Below, piece by piece: positions 1-10,640 of a DNA stretch of 64,000 nucleotides; the stretch's first letter is position 1, and each line of letters begins with the position of its first letter. The translations under genes were made by a program, and so were the position numbers. Source of the stretch: Riptortus pedestris (Eukaryota; Arthropoda; Insecta; Hemiptera; Alydidae); contig CM032228.1 in NCBI GenBank assembly GCA_019009955.1, positions 133,500,501 through 133,564,500 of the forward strand, in the 5' to 3' direction. The notes beneath the pieces are model-generated. The model saw only the letters and a list, made by a program, of their open reading frames with translations, did not search any database and was not told the DNA's origin.

Positions 1-1745
1 GGACAACTTTCCATAAATTCTATTTTATGAATAGTAATGATTCGTTTTAATGTAATGCTCCGCTTCCAATAAAACACATACTAACAGACTGCAAAAGACG
101 TGACCATCTGAAGATCCTTCATGACTTCCACGACTTACCTACTGAAGGTAGCCCACACATTCCCATAATACTCCAACATTTTCATGACACACACAAATTT
201 AGAAAATTCTTAGAATTCTTCTGTTATTAAATCTTTTTAACTCCAGCTAAAATTTTTGACTTGATAAGTGAGTGAGTGTGTGTGTATTTGTATGTGTGAT
301 AGAGAAAGAGAAAGCATATTATTGTGAATGTTGAAGATAGTAGAAAATTCAATTTTATTTATGTACATACTAATTTTTATTTATTTGATTTTAGTTTTAA
401 TTTTAACCATTGAAAGTTTTAGTAATTTCATTTGTCTTTACAGTTTTTAATTATCTAGTTTCATTAAAACATTTTTTTTTGTTAAATTTAATGTTTCGTT
501 TTTGGTTTTGTTTTTAGTTTATTTGTTGAATCGTATTTTTTGTCTCTTTGGTTGCATTTTGTTATTTGGTTGCGTTTTAGCAGATTTTGTTATTTGCTTG
601 CGTTCTTAGTTTGTTCTGTTCTAATTTTATTGCTTAAATTTTTTCTGTTAATCTTTTCATTTTTTATTTTGTTTATATTCATTGTTTTTTTTAAGAGCAA
701 TATCGCCTCATAGCGAACGCGCCACAATAAATAAATACATATTTCATGAATAAGAAGTTGATATTATTTGATTATGCTCAATCGAATCCAACAACATAAT
801 CTAACTCTGAACCAAACTTAAAATAATTTGCTTCTCTAATTGGAAATTCATTTTTCAATTAAGTTTATTGTCCGAATTGAGCACGGTATGTAAAGTAAAC
901 GTCATAAATGTAAAAATAATAACGTCCTGAACATGAGGAGCATCAAAATCTTTATTAATAAATAATATTTGATAGCCAATAAAGAGTAGGAGATTATTGA
1001 AAGAGGTCCTTATTAGGTTGGACAAAGAAAGGACAGGTGACTCTCACTAAAAAGCCGTCGTTGGAATGGAGTCTTGGAATCCTAGGGCAATTAGGAATTC
1101 CTCTGAGGTTTCAGTCCACTCCCGCCTCCTCAGGACACCGCTTCATTCCCTTTAAACTATGTATTTATCCTACCCTATCAACTAAATTTATATCCCATCG
1201 TCCATTTCAGTTGCTTTCGGTTCTCAAGCTAATTCGAATTCCGCAACATTCGTGTCTTTCAGTGGCATTCCACATATAGTGTTTATTTATGTGAATAAAA
1301 AAAAAAAATGATTAAGTTAAAAACTAGATTATTGAGGACACAGCTATACAAGTTTTGATTTAATTACTCCTAATATATTTAGAAAACTAGAGCTTATTTT
1401 TCCAGAATCCGTATTGAAAAACCTCCTTGGAGACAAAAACTTATGAAAAAAGTAATGCTTAGTGCAAAGTAATTGACCCTGTGCAAAGAAAGATCTGCTT
1501 TTTGATTACTAATTATTCTATGTCTTTTATAGGTGAGATTAATTGTAAAACATCTAAATTATATATATATTCCCGTATTTCAGGAATACTGATCATAAGA
1601 AGAAAAAAAATATATACCTCCTTGGAGTTAGTAGATCTGGATAAGACCGAATTGCACCTAAATCCAATCAAGTTTGCATCTTATTCTTGTTTCTCTCCAG
1701 GGACTAAGGCATAGTCAAATGAATGGATGCTGAACTAGAGATGCC
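1..1745. other. AT-rich sequence, nothing recognised
   Basis: T-rich and A-rich low-complexity sequence with many short homopolymer runs. Two short open frames (1037-1279 and 1481-1714) have no domain, no membrane or signal features worth noting and no similarity I recognise. They are most likely chance frames. No repeat copy was recognised here. Confidence 0.5.
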
Positions 1746-1757
1746 TGAAGTTTTCAA

Positions 1758-1971
1758 TTCAATTACTATTTATTAACGTCCACTTTATGCAACTAATGGT
1801 AATTGGGACGGGTTACCCACAGGTTACCGCCCTTTTCTTGCCAAGGTGGGACTAAGGATTGTATTTAATGAATCCGTCACTAAATAAATTCCTATTGCCC
1901 AGGCGGGAGTCGAACTCGCCACTCTAGATTAAGGTCAACCCTTTAATTCACATGGCTAACCTTAACCCCAT
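1758..1971 (-). repeat. tRNA-derived SINE, full copy with target-site duplication
   Basis: On the minus strand this reads as a tRNA-like head (GGGTTAAGG...) with a B-box-like GGCGAGTTCGACTCCCGCC, then a body containing AAGGGCGGTAACCTGTGGGTAACCCGTCCC and ending TGGACGTTAATAAATA. Perfect 12-bp direct repeats TGAAGTTTTCAA flank it at 1746-1757 and 1972-1983, as expected for target-primed insertion by LINE machinery. Other copies lie near 4.7, 5.6, 18.0, 32.0, 32.3, 60.7 and 62.1 kb. The head resembles a tRNA-Leu type (GAGTTAAGGCGTTGG), but that parentage is inference. Confidence 0.85.
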
Positions 1972-1983
1972 TGAAGTTTTCAA

Positions 1984-3436
1984 GAGACTCGGATAACGAA
2001 CAGAGACTCTGGTCGAGAAAACATCCGATGGAGTAGAATCATACCTTTCCCCACAAAAAAAAAGAAGAAAGAAAACAAAACTAGAATGCTGATAGAAACG
2101 GGTCAAAAATTCTTCTTTAATCAATAAAGTCGCAAGTTAATTAAAGATCAAGTACCATTTTTCCAACTTAAGAAGTGCCAGAATTCTTGTCGCTTTTCAA
2201 AAATGTTCAATAATTTCTAGTAATTTATAGAAACATAAGTAGAAAAAATTCGGCATTTTTTTGCTGTGAGAATCCCGTAAACAATCTATGGTCCAGCTAA
2301 CATGCTTGTTGCTAAATTATTTTGGCATACATAGACCAAATTTTGGCAAGCATAATGTTATAGGGAGAAAAACGCAAACTTTTCAAGGTACGAGAAAATT
2401 ATTATTTAATAATACTTGCTTTCAATTAATAAGCAATTGAACGTTGGAGTCTAAATAATTGGGAGGTTGTGCTAACTTGCTAAAGTAATGTAACACAAAA
2501 ATAACATTTCTTGTTCTATTAAAGACTATGACAACACTGTAATATCACGCTGAAGGAGCCATATTGTATATAGCTGCTACACTCATAACTTATACACCAC
2601 AAAGAATATTGCTGGTGGATATTTGCTAATAAGAACGCCAATAATTGACGATATTTATTAATGAATGTGTCCATTAAAATGTATTAAATATCCGTGTCAC
2701 AGTTTCCGTATCATATGTTGTAGTATATTTTTTAGTACCTCTCATTTATATGTAATACTAAATTTCTATGAAAGTAGCCTTACATTTCACTCGAAGTGAA
2801 CTGAAGTTATTGCATTATGGAATTAGATACTCGATAAATGGCTGTTGCTGCCGTCTTATTAATCATTTTGAAAATGAATGGCATTTACACGAGTCACTTT
2901 AAAATATTGAAATTATAGCTGAGGCTTGGTTTTCTAGTGATCATTAAATGGGAACAGGATAGGATGTGGCTAGGCTGCAAAAGGAAATAGGATATGTTAC
3001 GTCGTTCTGATAGGCTAATATTAGCATCTACCATTGCATAATTAATACTGAATATACAGCAACATAAAAAATAATAACCTTGGTTATTTGCAATAAATGC
3101 TGGGTATAATGTGTGGTGGAACAATTGCTTTGAATTCATACGTTCTCTATCATTAATAATTTCATAGACTGCTCCAGTTGGCATAACTCAATCAACATTG
3201 AAGTGGCCTTTGTTTTATTTATCTATTTATTATGAGTGTTTATCTCTTCATATTCTGTTCCCAAGAAAAGATAAATCTCATGACAAAACCCATTATTGTT
3301 ATTATGTTATAAAAGGTTTTCTAATTTCATTATTAACCTCAATAATGAGACATTTAACTAAACGTTGCCCCTTTGTGGTCTTTATTTGGTCAATGTTATT
3401 GGCATGACTTTATAACTCTACCTTTCACTTGTAATT
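1984..3436. other. AT-rich sequence, nothing recognised
   Basis: No repeat family, RNA gene or coding region recognised. The minus frame at 2894-3184 and the plus frame at 3198-3407 have no identifiable domain and look like chance open frames in AT-rich DNA. Confidence 0.4.
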
Positions 3437-3832
3437 TTAGCAGATTTCCCTTAGGGGAAAACCTTACTCCGAACATGTGATATTTGCAATAAGCTGTTAT
3501 ATCATGGATCACTTTATCCCAAGCATAAATACCAAATATTCCGTCGATTAAACGTTTACTGTGTGAAATACATGCAAATAAATAGTGTGATGAAGTCATC
3601 AATTGAGATTTTGCGGTCGTGAATTGAAAATATTTACTTCTTCTATACGATACTGAATATTTTACTGTTTCATTCCACACTAAAGATCATATTAGTTAGT
3701 GGCTGAAATCGGGTGTGGAATATGGGGGTGGGGTTAGAGTGGGGAATTTTGGAACTTCAAATGTGGTGAGATGAGATCAGGTGTAGCACTTGGGAAATCT
3801 GCTTAGTCAACACAGCCCCGTATATTGTGATG
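3437..3832 (+). mobile_element. HINE-B (Helentron-like non-autonomous) copy, short
   Basis: It begins TTAGCAGATTTCCCTTAGGGGAAA and ends with GGGAAATCTGCTTAG followed by a decayed hairpin region (ACACAGCCCC...). The two ends carry a 12-bp inverted repeat, AGCAGATTTCCC and GGGAAATCTGCT. The interior has family blocks such as AATAAGCTGTTATATCATGG and AAATACCAAATATT. This copy lacks the TA tract seen in others. A 5' inverted repeat paired with a subterminal 3' repeat, followed by a terminal hairpin, matches the Helentron/HINE (DINE-1-like) architecture; that class assignment is inference from structure. Confidence 0.65.
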
Positions 3833-4367
3833 GTAATTACGGTTACCACTATTCTCTGGGCATTGTCGCCCTGATAACAGAACATTTCTAATCCTAAATT
3901 AAATGGGAGAAGATCACATTTGGCCTAAGAATTCGTTTAAATAGCATTTATGGTTCGTACCATGTTCTTTGTTAAATGCACCATAAAGGCCCCTATTGGA
4001 AATTATTCATTGGTAATCATGTAATTACATTAACACTGAGGTTATAATTTACGAATGTATATACAAAATCCATTGACATAGAAGGCACACATTGTACCTA
4101 AACACATTGCACTACAAGTACACATTGCTCTATAAGTGTACAATTATATCTGACATGACTTAATATTAATTAGTTTTAATATCTTCCTGCAGTTAATACT
4201 CAATTAGCTGTACTTTTTTCTTCCAAGAAGCATTATGTCCTAGTCTTTGTGAATCATTATTTATTGTTTTGTTAATTTCATCAGTTGGCCCTTTAGAGTT
4301 ATTCTATACCTATTTTATTTGTTGTCTATTTCGTTATATTGATAACCTACAAATTCCAGTACTATTA
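3833..4367. other. AT-rich sequence, nothing recognised
   Basis: No coding region, RNA or repeat recognised apart from generic AT-rich sequence between two HINE-B copies. Confidence 0.4.
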
Positions 4368-4710
4368 TTAGCAGATTTATCTTAACTGAAATTAATTATT
4401 GAGGTTGTACTGACAATTACATTATGTTATTTTATTGTAAGTCGTAATTAATTGTTCGTTTCTATATCCCTGAGTTTTGTATTTTAGGTTTCGGTTATTT
4501 TTTTTTTCTAGTTTTCACGGTCATCATTCTAATGTTATTTAGTTTAGGATGTATCTTCGTACATTTAATCTTTATTTTCTTTTGTCTTATAGGTTTTGTT
4601 TTTAATAATGTTTTATAATTTAGAGCTCAGTGTAAAATGGCTTTTACAGCTTGGCCATTCAGTTAGTATTTTTGTTCTAAGAAATTAGATAGGATATCTA
4701 TTCATGTGGC

Positions 4711-4940
4711 GGGGCTCAGGTTAGCCATGCGAGTTAAAGCGTTGGCCTTTAACTCACATGGCAAACAAGAGTGGCGAGTTCGATTCTTGCCTGGGCAAAG
4801 GAAATTATTTAGTGACGAAATTCATTAAATAACATCCTAAAATCCCACCCTGGCTTGAAAAGGGTGGTAACCTGTAGATAACCCGTCCCAATTAGCCTGA
4901 GTTGCAAAAAGTGGACGTTAATAAATAATAATAATAATAA
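4711..4940 (+). repeat. tRNA-derived SINE, full copy
   Basis: It starts GGGGCTCAGGTTAGCCATGC, has the B-box-like GGCGAGTTCGATTCTTGCC, then the body and a (AAT)n tail. Direct repeats TATTCATGTGGC (4699-4710) and TATTCAAGTGGC (4941-4952) match at 11 of 12 positions and mark the target-site duplication. This is the best copy for defining the family head and tail in the plus direction. Confidence 0.85.
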
Positions 4941-5554
4941 TATTCAAGTGGCAGGAATAAGAGTAGGTATCAGACAAATTGAATAGGAATGAGAGATATA
5001 TCTGGATAAAACTATTTGCGGTCAGCAGGTAAGATCTTTATGGGTAGACACGTATATAGGAATCAGGTGGAACCAGAAGTTGTAAAGTTAATAAAGTAAT
5101 ATCAAAAGTAAGTTAAGTAATATCAGAAGCATAGGATTGGATTGTTTATAATTTTTTTTTTCTATATAGTTTTCTCTGTCAAATATTAAGCGAGATATTT
5201 GCATTATTTAGTTTTCAGACTTCAGTAAACCCCCACTGGAGCTCATCATCTCTTATTTATAATAATCTGAGAAATCGTGAAAGGTATTATTTCTTGATAA
5301 AATTTCAAACATTGATTTCAAAGAACCTTTACTGTACGAAATACATTCAAATATACTGTGTGCCCCATCATTAAGATTTTATGTTCCAGGTAGGAAGCTG
5401 TTAATTTGATTAATGCCATATTCGATATTTATCAGATTCTCCCAACATTGAAGATATAATAACATAAAATCGGACCACATAGTGAGGGGGGCGATTCGGA
5501 AATTTAAAATCTCAGTTATTATGTGTCGAATAAAAAATGTTATATAATCTAAAT

Positions 5555-5655
5555 AAAATCCTTAGTCCCATTCTGGCTAGAAAAGGGTGGTAGCTTGTAG
5601 TTAACCCGTCCCAATTAGGCATTGTAGCAAAAAGTGGGGGTTAATAAATAATTTA
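5555..5655 (+). repeat. SINE 3' fragment
   Basis: Only the 3' body is present: AATCCTTAGTCCCATTCTGG, AAAAGGGTGGTAGC and AACCCGTCCCAATTAG, ending GGGGGTTAATAAATAAT. The tRNA-like head is missing, so this is a 5'-truncated insertion. Confidence 0.75.
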
Positions 5656-5975
5656 ATTTTAATCATTCTTGTTAAACGTTTAATGCTCTACAACTTTGTC
5701 ATCTACATTTTGTTCGTAACTCAAATATTGAACGAGTTATTTTGTTTTGCCTTCAGTCAGCCTCCCCCCATTCTACTCCTCGAATTTACACTTTGTGTAA
5801 CTGAGTGATTGAACATCTCACCCAACTTGCATTTTAAGTCCTATTTACATAGCTTTATTAATAGTGGAGTAATAGAGACTTGGTCGTGAGATGAGATCAC
5901 TAGTGTGTCATTCAATCACGTGTTAAACCTGTTTAGTTTACACAACCTCTGCGTGACCGACTTTTATATGTTCGG

Positions 5976-7299
5976 TAGCCTTTTATGTAAAAGTCAGTCT
6001 ATTTTAAGAATCTGTGAATCTTTCATAGAAAAATACTTATGCGTTTAACTTTCCATGGACTATGGATCATGTGCTTGAACAGTGATCCAAGTGTGATCGG
6101 AAGTTGCAGATCACAAATTTCTTTGAGAAGGGAAACTAAAAAGGACAAGGAACGAACTCAATGATACGGTGGTAGAATTCAGGTTATTGGGAAGATCTAA
6201 TAGAAGGAATGAGGGATAATAGAAAATATTCTTGGAGTGAGGCATATATTCTGAACCGCATGTTGCTGAATTGTCTGGTAACTGTCGTGGCATTAGGTAT
6301 AAGTGGGGTGAGTATCCTGGAAGGTACTACAAAAGTAGGTTAGATGGAGTTCGATAGCAGGATTGTTTCTGAAAGTTTCTATTCGAAGGTTGCCTTTGTT
6401 GTTAGTCGAGGGCTTTGAAACCTGCCATCCTTTTTATATAACTAAGTGATCCTGAACAAATTGAATGCCTTTTGCTTATAGTGCATGATGTTTTTGGATT
6501 CATAGTAGCAAATTCTGTACATGCACAAGAAAATTTTGCTACATATCTATTGAATTGTTTCTCAAATTGAATAATTTGGCGGTACTGTTGGTGTCGCAAA
6601 CTGCTTGAGTTGTATCAAGAAGAGCAGCAGGAAGGAATTTGTCCCTTCCCAATTATGAAGAAGTATTGAGGATTAGTCATTGAATTGAACATTTTTAATC
6701 TTTTCCTAGCCTTCTAATCGAAGATAAAGACGTTGCAATCTATAAGAAGAGAAGGAAAACGCAAACTGCATCTTTCATGAATCTTTACCTTCAACAAGAC
6801 CCCGAAACATTACGGGGAAAGATCACGATACACCATTAAATCTACCTCCACCCAAACAGCATTGATACACCAACCAAACCTTTATGGAAGAAGGTTTCCA
6901 CTCCAGTCATATTCCAAGATTAATTTTCAGAACAAATTTACTCCTAGTGTGGCTATGAATACTTTTTTTTCCGAATGCGTAATCTTTTAACGAGAATGAC
7001 AAAGGGACGAGTCTTTGAGATTGTAAGCTCTTCTAGGAAAATTGTAATAATTAGTAAATTATTAGGTGTTGATTATTATTTAATTGCGATATTAGTATCA
7101 CGATAATACAATAGTAGTAATTTTTTGTACAAGTTGATTATTGGTTACTGATTTGTCGTCGTTATTCATAATGGGTAACAGAAACCCCCGCCAATATTAC
7201 TAATGCTTTTGTTAAGAGTTATTGTAGGTTTGGAGAGGTATAGTATAGGAAGATAGAAGTCACACATACTAGTAAGCTAAAGGACAAATCAAGCGGGAG
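5976..7299. other. AT-rich sequence, nothing recognised
   Basis: Small minus-strand frames (6111-6293, 6402-6599) have no identifiable domains. No repeats or RNA genes recognised. Confidence 0.4.
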
Positions 7300-7709
7300 C
7301 CTTTGAAAGTTAGGAGTGACGCCTGAGACCATCTGGCGAGTCTCATCAATATTGTATGGGGCTGGTGGGTGTGGGCATGAAGGGAATTAGAGGAAGGGAT
7401 GAGGGATTTGTGCCGGTTAGCTGCGGGCTTGCCGATTAGCTCGGGGCTTTAGCTCTGCCCCTCCCTATCTCTATCCACAACTAATAACTAATCTCTGTAA
7501 GGGTAAGTCCCAGGCACGTGACCCCTCCCGTGACTCACAAAGGGCTCCACAAACAGAGCCTCTTCCTGGCCCTTATTTAACTGATTTTTCCCCTTTCATC
7601 TCGCCCCTCCCCGTTCCTCACCCCCCTGCGACCAGCACTTCAAACTCACCTCCCCACAAACTCATTAACAGGTCTGCAAACGTTGTGGTCGCTGGCTCTC
7701 TCACTCCCC

Positions 7710-7772
<63 letters not shown>

Positions 7773-7860
7773 TCTCTCGCTTTGGATTGAGAAAGCCCCT
7801 CACCCCCTCCACGTATTGAGACTCCAAATTACCCCCGAAACGCGAGCTCGGTTTCATTTG
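7300..7860. other. GC/CT-rich island with (CT)n tract
   Basis: Base composition rises sharply against the AT-rich surroundings: runs such as GGGGCTTTAGCTCTGCCCC, CCCCTCCCGTGACTCAC and TCTCGCCCCTCCCCGTTCC, then a (CT)n microsatellite at about 7713-7764. No open frame with a recognisable product; the open frame on the minus strand here is mostly the translated CT repeat. It could be an old regulatory element, a transcribed leader or a remnant GC-rich repeat. Confidence 0.4.
7713..7764. repeat. (CT)n microsatellite
   Basis: About 52 bp of nearly perfect CT dinucleotide repeat. Confidence 0.95.
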
Positions 7861-8550
7861 TGCTTCTACACCATCTAATTGAAACCGCCACCGCTTAATA
7901 TGAAAGGAGATACATTTGCATCCCATTACTTCTTCACTGACAGCTATTGGAGGCATTTCCATAGAAATACTCATTATATGTATGCTGCGCTATTCATTCC
8001 AATAATGCTAAACGCAACCAAAGGCGACGAAAAAAAAACTAAGCAGGTTTCCCGTAAAATAAGAAAACATGGATTTCTCACGTATTGAAGTGACTGTTAG
8101 CAAAGGAATTATATGTTGTATTAATTAAAAACAGACTGGCGATTTGGTTAAACACAATTATTCCCTATTTGGCAAGTCAAGTTGTAGTTTTCAATGAATA
8201 TATCGCACTTGTAAAAATACATACGTACAATAAATACATGCTAAAACCATGGTTTGACGAATTCGTTATACGATGGCTGATTTGCCAAGGGATGGTTGTA
8301 GAAAAATGGGATTGTTGATATTAAGGGATTACATTTCATGTAGCTCTCTTTGCTAAATATGAATATGTTTTTGAAGGCTCAGATAGTTTCAAAGGAACCT
8401 ATAAATTATAGTTAAATAATAAAATATCCCCAAGGGGATTCCCTGTAGTTTTGGGTGCCAGAGGTTAACATGGAATTTTTAGTGAAACCGTGAGTCCAAG
8501 AACTGGGCCACCTGAGTGTGGTGGTGGGCCACAATTAGTTGAGAAGTCAC
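7861..8550. other. AT-rich sequence, nothing recognised
   Basis: No coding region or repeat family recognised. The short plus frame 7879-8088 has no recognisable domain. Confidence 0.4.
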
Positions 8551-8580
8551 CTGATGAAGATGACCGGAGAGTCATCGACA
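8551..8580 (+). ncRNA. hammerhead-ribozyme-like core, one core base altered
   Basis: CTGATGA (8551-8557) is followed by A, a 6-bp stem GATGAC/GTCATC with loop CGGAGA, then GACA where a functional core needs GAAA. This matches the CUGANGA - stem II - GAAA plan used at Penelope-like element ends except for one substitution. No PLE coding sequence is next to it, so it is probably a dead remnant of a PLE end. Stems I and III were not resolved. Confidence 0.4.
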
Positions 8581-9391
8581 TTTGTAGTGAGAGAGGCGAA
8601 GCAACCGCAGGAGCAGATAGCCGGCAACATTATTTTTGAATTATATACATCATAAAAAAAAGTATTGAAGGCTTACATTTCGCCTCTGCACGATTTTTAG
8701 TAAATCCTCAGTAAACTTGATCGACTATTATATAATCAGGTAGAACAATAATGGCACTAGTAACAAGAAACTTGACTATATATGAACAAATAATAGCAAA
8801 GATAATGTGCTAAAAGGATGATCAAAATGTATTTTATGTATGTATGGCCCCTATAATTACTCACTGTATTATCCAGTCTAGTTCGCTCCAAACAAATGCA
8901 AATTGCCAGTTGAGCACAGCTGCTTCCATATAAGAATCACAATGGTGATTACAATAGGTTTCCAAGTAAAAAGTGTCCGTGTGTTGTGGCATGGAGGAGA
9001 ATCCATTTGTTCCCATAGCGCACTTTCAGCCTGACCTGCTTGGCTCACGTCATTATCAATAACAAGGAGAGTTATTGTGATACAGACGGATATGCCGCAG
9101 GAGTGCATAATATTTATTTATTGGAGCTTCGCAGCTTCGGCGATGTTGCTCTAAACAAAAGCATTTGTAACTTAAAAAACAAAACAATACAGACAAAAAA
9201 ATTAACAAAATTAAAACAAAACAGAAATGGAACACAAAGCACAAAAAGAAAACAAAACAGATAAGGAACACAAAACGCCTGGTTCTTAGCCCGACAATCC
9301 TGGTTCCTCCTGGTTCCTTGCTCCTTAATTCTCCTAATTGCGAACCCTTTAGCTACGTTGAAATCCAGCGTTTATGAAAACATACTCTCTT
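8581..9391. other. sequence with no recognised gene
   Basis: Short overlapping frames at 8878-9271 on both strands have no domain support; the 9056-9271 minus frame is a phenylalanine/leucine-rich translation of an A-rich stretch. Confidence 0.4.
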
Positions 9392-9567
9392 TTAGCAGAT
9401 AATCAGAATAGGGAAATCGGCTATTCAGTCTGTACTCAATTGGTGAAAAAATCCCACAAATGTGCATCCATCCTACTTAGGAGGTGACGAAAATGTGATC
9501 CGTCCATAATTATATAAATATACATGTCCGACGGGAGCCACAGAACCTCCCAAAGGAAAAACGACAC

Positions 9568-10290
9568 TTGATGACTGCTCTGCTAAAGAATGGTTACGGA
9601 AAAGAGGAAATCAGAAATCAATTCAAAAAGAAAAAAGAAAAGAAGACAAGAACAAATGAAGAGGAACTCCGGAAAACAGCCGTAATACCTTTTGTTAAAG
9701 GTACAACAGAAAAGATCTCTAGGATACTCAAGAAGCAAGGCATAGAAACAGCATTTGGCACTGACAGGAAAATAGCTCAGATATTACCCAGCTGCAAAGA
9801 TAAACTCCACACAAAAATCCCGGGGATATACAGCATACCATGTTCCTGCGGCTCAGAATACATTGGCCAGACCGGCAGATTGATAAACACCAGGGTCGCC
9901 GAGCACATCAAGAGTTTAAAAAAGTTTCGGACAGAAGAATCAGCCATAGCGGAACATTTCTGGGAAACCAACCATAACATTAAATTCGATGAAGTCAAGG
10001 TACTGGCAAAGGTTGACCGTTACCAAGAAAGACTGGTTCGAGAAGCTATAGAAATAGCGAAATGCCCTAACAACTTCAATAGAGAGGATGGATACAGACT
10101 CAGCAAACTCTGGAAGCCGGTAATTCCACAGAGACCTCGAATAAGAAACGAAAACGACGGTATAGGCGATGAACGACCACCGGACCAAGTATCCGTAGAC
10201 ACCTCGAAGGGAAGACTCCGCCCAAGGAAACCGGATAAGACTCAAATATATACCAGAGATGAACTAACAACTCTTCAGTCTCAGAGATAG
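9568..10290 (+). CDS. Penelope-like retroelement GIY-YIG endonuclease, C-terminal part
   Basis: A 240-residue open frame. Residues about 89-109 contain GIYSIPCSCGSEYIGQTGR, the GIY...YIG signature of the family, with the Cys-rich CSCG insert typical of Penelope endonucleases. Downstream are AEHIKSLKK (conserved His region), AEHFWETNH, an E in the VREAIEIAK helix and NFNREDGYRLSKLWKPVI, the usual PLE C-terminal motif. Residues 1-60 are lysine-rich and correspond to the RT-endonuclease linker. In-frame coding continues a little upstream of the Met, so this ATG is probably internal to the original ORF. The RT domain is lost, so the product could not retrotranspose by itself, but the endonuclease domain itself is uninterrupted. 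It would nick DNA for target priming in an intact element. Confidence 0.85.
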   Translation: MMTALLKNGYGKEEIRNQFKKKKEKKTRTNEEELRKTAVIPFVKGTTEKISRILKKQGIETAFGTDRKIAQILPSCKDKLHTKIPGIYSIPCSCGSEYIGQTGRLINTRVAEHIKSLKKFRTEESAIAEHFWETNHNIKFDEVKVLAKVDRYQERLVREAIEIAKCPNNFNREDGYRLSKLWKPVIPQRPRIRNENDGIGDERPPDQVSVDTSKGRLRPRKPDKTQIYTRDELTTLQSQR

Positions 10291-10292
10291 CC

Positions 10293-10323
10293 CTGAGGAA
10301 GCTAGAAGCATGTCTAGCGAAAC
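10293..10323 (+). ncRNA. hammerhead ribozyme core of PLE 3' end
   Basis: CTGAGGA (10293-10299), A, then stem II GCTAGA/TCTAGC (six perfect pairs) with loop AGCATG, then GAAAC (10319-10323). All universally conserved core positions CUGANGA and GAAA are met. GTTGGCAAC follows as a possible short stem III. CTTCA upstream (about 10273) and TGAAG downstream (about 10338) could form part of stem I. It begins right after the endonuclease stop codon, the usual place of hammerhead motifs in PLE terminal repeats. Cleavage competence and stem I/III pairing are not proven by eye. Confidence 0.65.
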
Positions 10324-10640
10324 GTTGGCAACCAATATGAAGACACGGTCAAGACCCGAAGACCTTAATAGTATTAATGACCAGGACCGTGGAAGTCTAC
10401 GAGTATATCAAGGGAGATATTAGGATTTATTAGTTTTCAGCCATCAGTAAACCCCAATCTCCTACTAATGTCATATTAACAATAAGCTGTTATATCGTGA
10501 ACGACTTTATTATAAACCTAAATACCGAATATTGTTTACATCAGGCCTTTATTATAGGAGATACATGCAGATTTGTTCTGTAATGACATCATGAATCAAG
10601 ATTATACGTTTTTATATAAAAAATGTTTACTTACTACAAC

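Larger units (their letters stand above)
4368..5975 (+). mobile_element. HINE-B copy, degenerate and interrupted by SINEs
   Basis: A 5'-like end TTAGCAGATTTATCTTAACTG with the family motif ATTGAGGTTGTACTGACAAT opens it. The 3'-like end near 5925-5965 reads CTGTTTAGTTTACACAACCTCTGCGTGACCGACTTT, the decayed hairpin end of this family. Interior blocks (CAGACTTCAGTAAACCCCCACT, ACATTCAAATATACTGTGTG) match other copies. A SINE at 4711-4940 and a SINE 3' fragment at 5555-5655 lie within it. The 5' and 3' halves might come from two adjacent copies; the divergence is high. Confidence 0.5.
9535..10430 (+). mobile_element. Penelope-like element, 5'-truncated
   Basis: It contains the GIY-YIG endonuclease reading frame, then a hammerhead-like core and a short 3' tail. 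The reverse transcriptase part that normally precedes the endonuclease is absent, so the copy is 5' truncated as is common for PLEs. It lies inside a HINE-B copy. Boundaries are judged from where HINE-B similarity stops and resumes and are approximate. Confidence 0.8.
9392..10640 (+). mobile_element. HINE-B copy split by a PLE insertion
   Basis: The left part (about 9392-9530) has TTAGCAGAT, AATCGGCTATTCAGTCTGTACTC and CTTAGGAGGTGACGAAAATG, which is the family 5' region ending at a TA-rich stretch. The right part (about 10420-10640) has CAGCCATCAGTAAACCCCAATC, AATAAGCTGTTATATCGTGAAC and AATACCGAATATTG, the family middle. The PLE fragment sits between, at the position where other copies have the TA microsatellite. 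The 3' hairpin end is missing. Confidence 0.6.
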
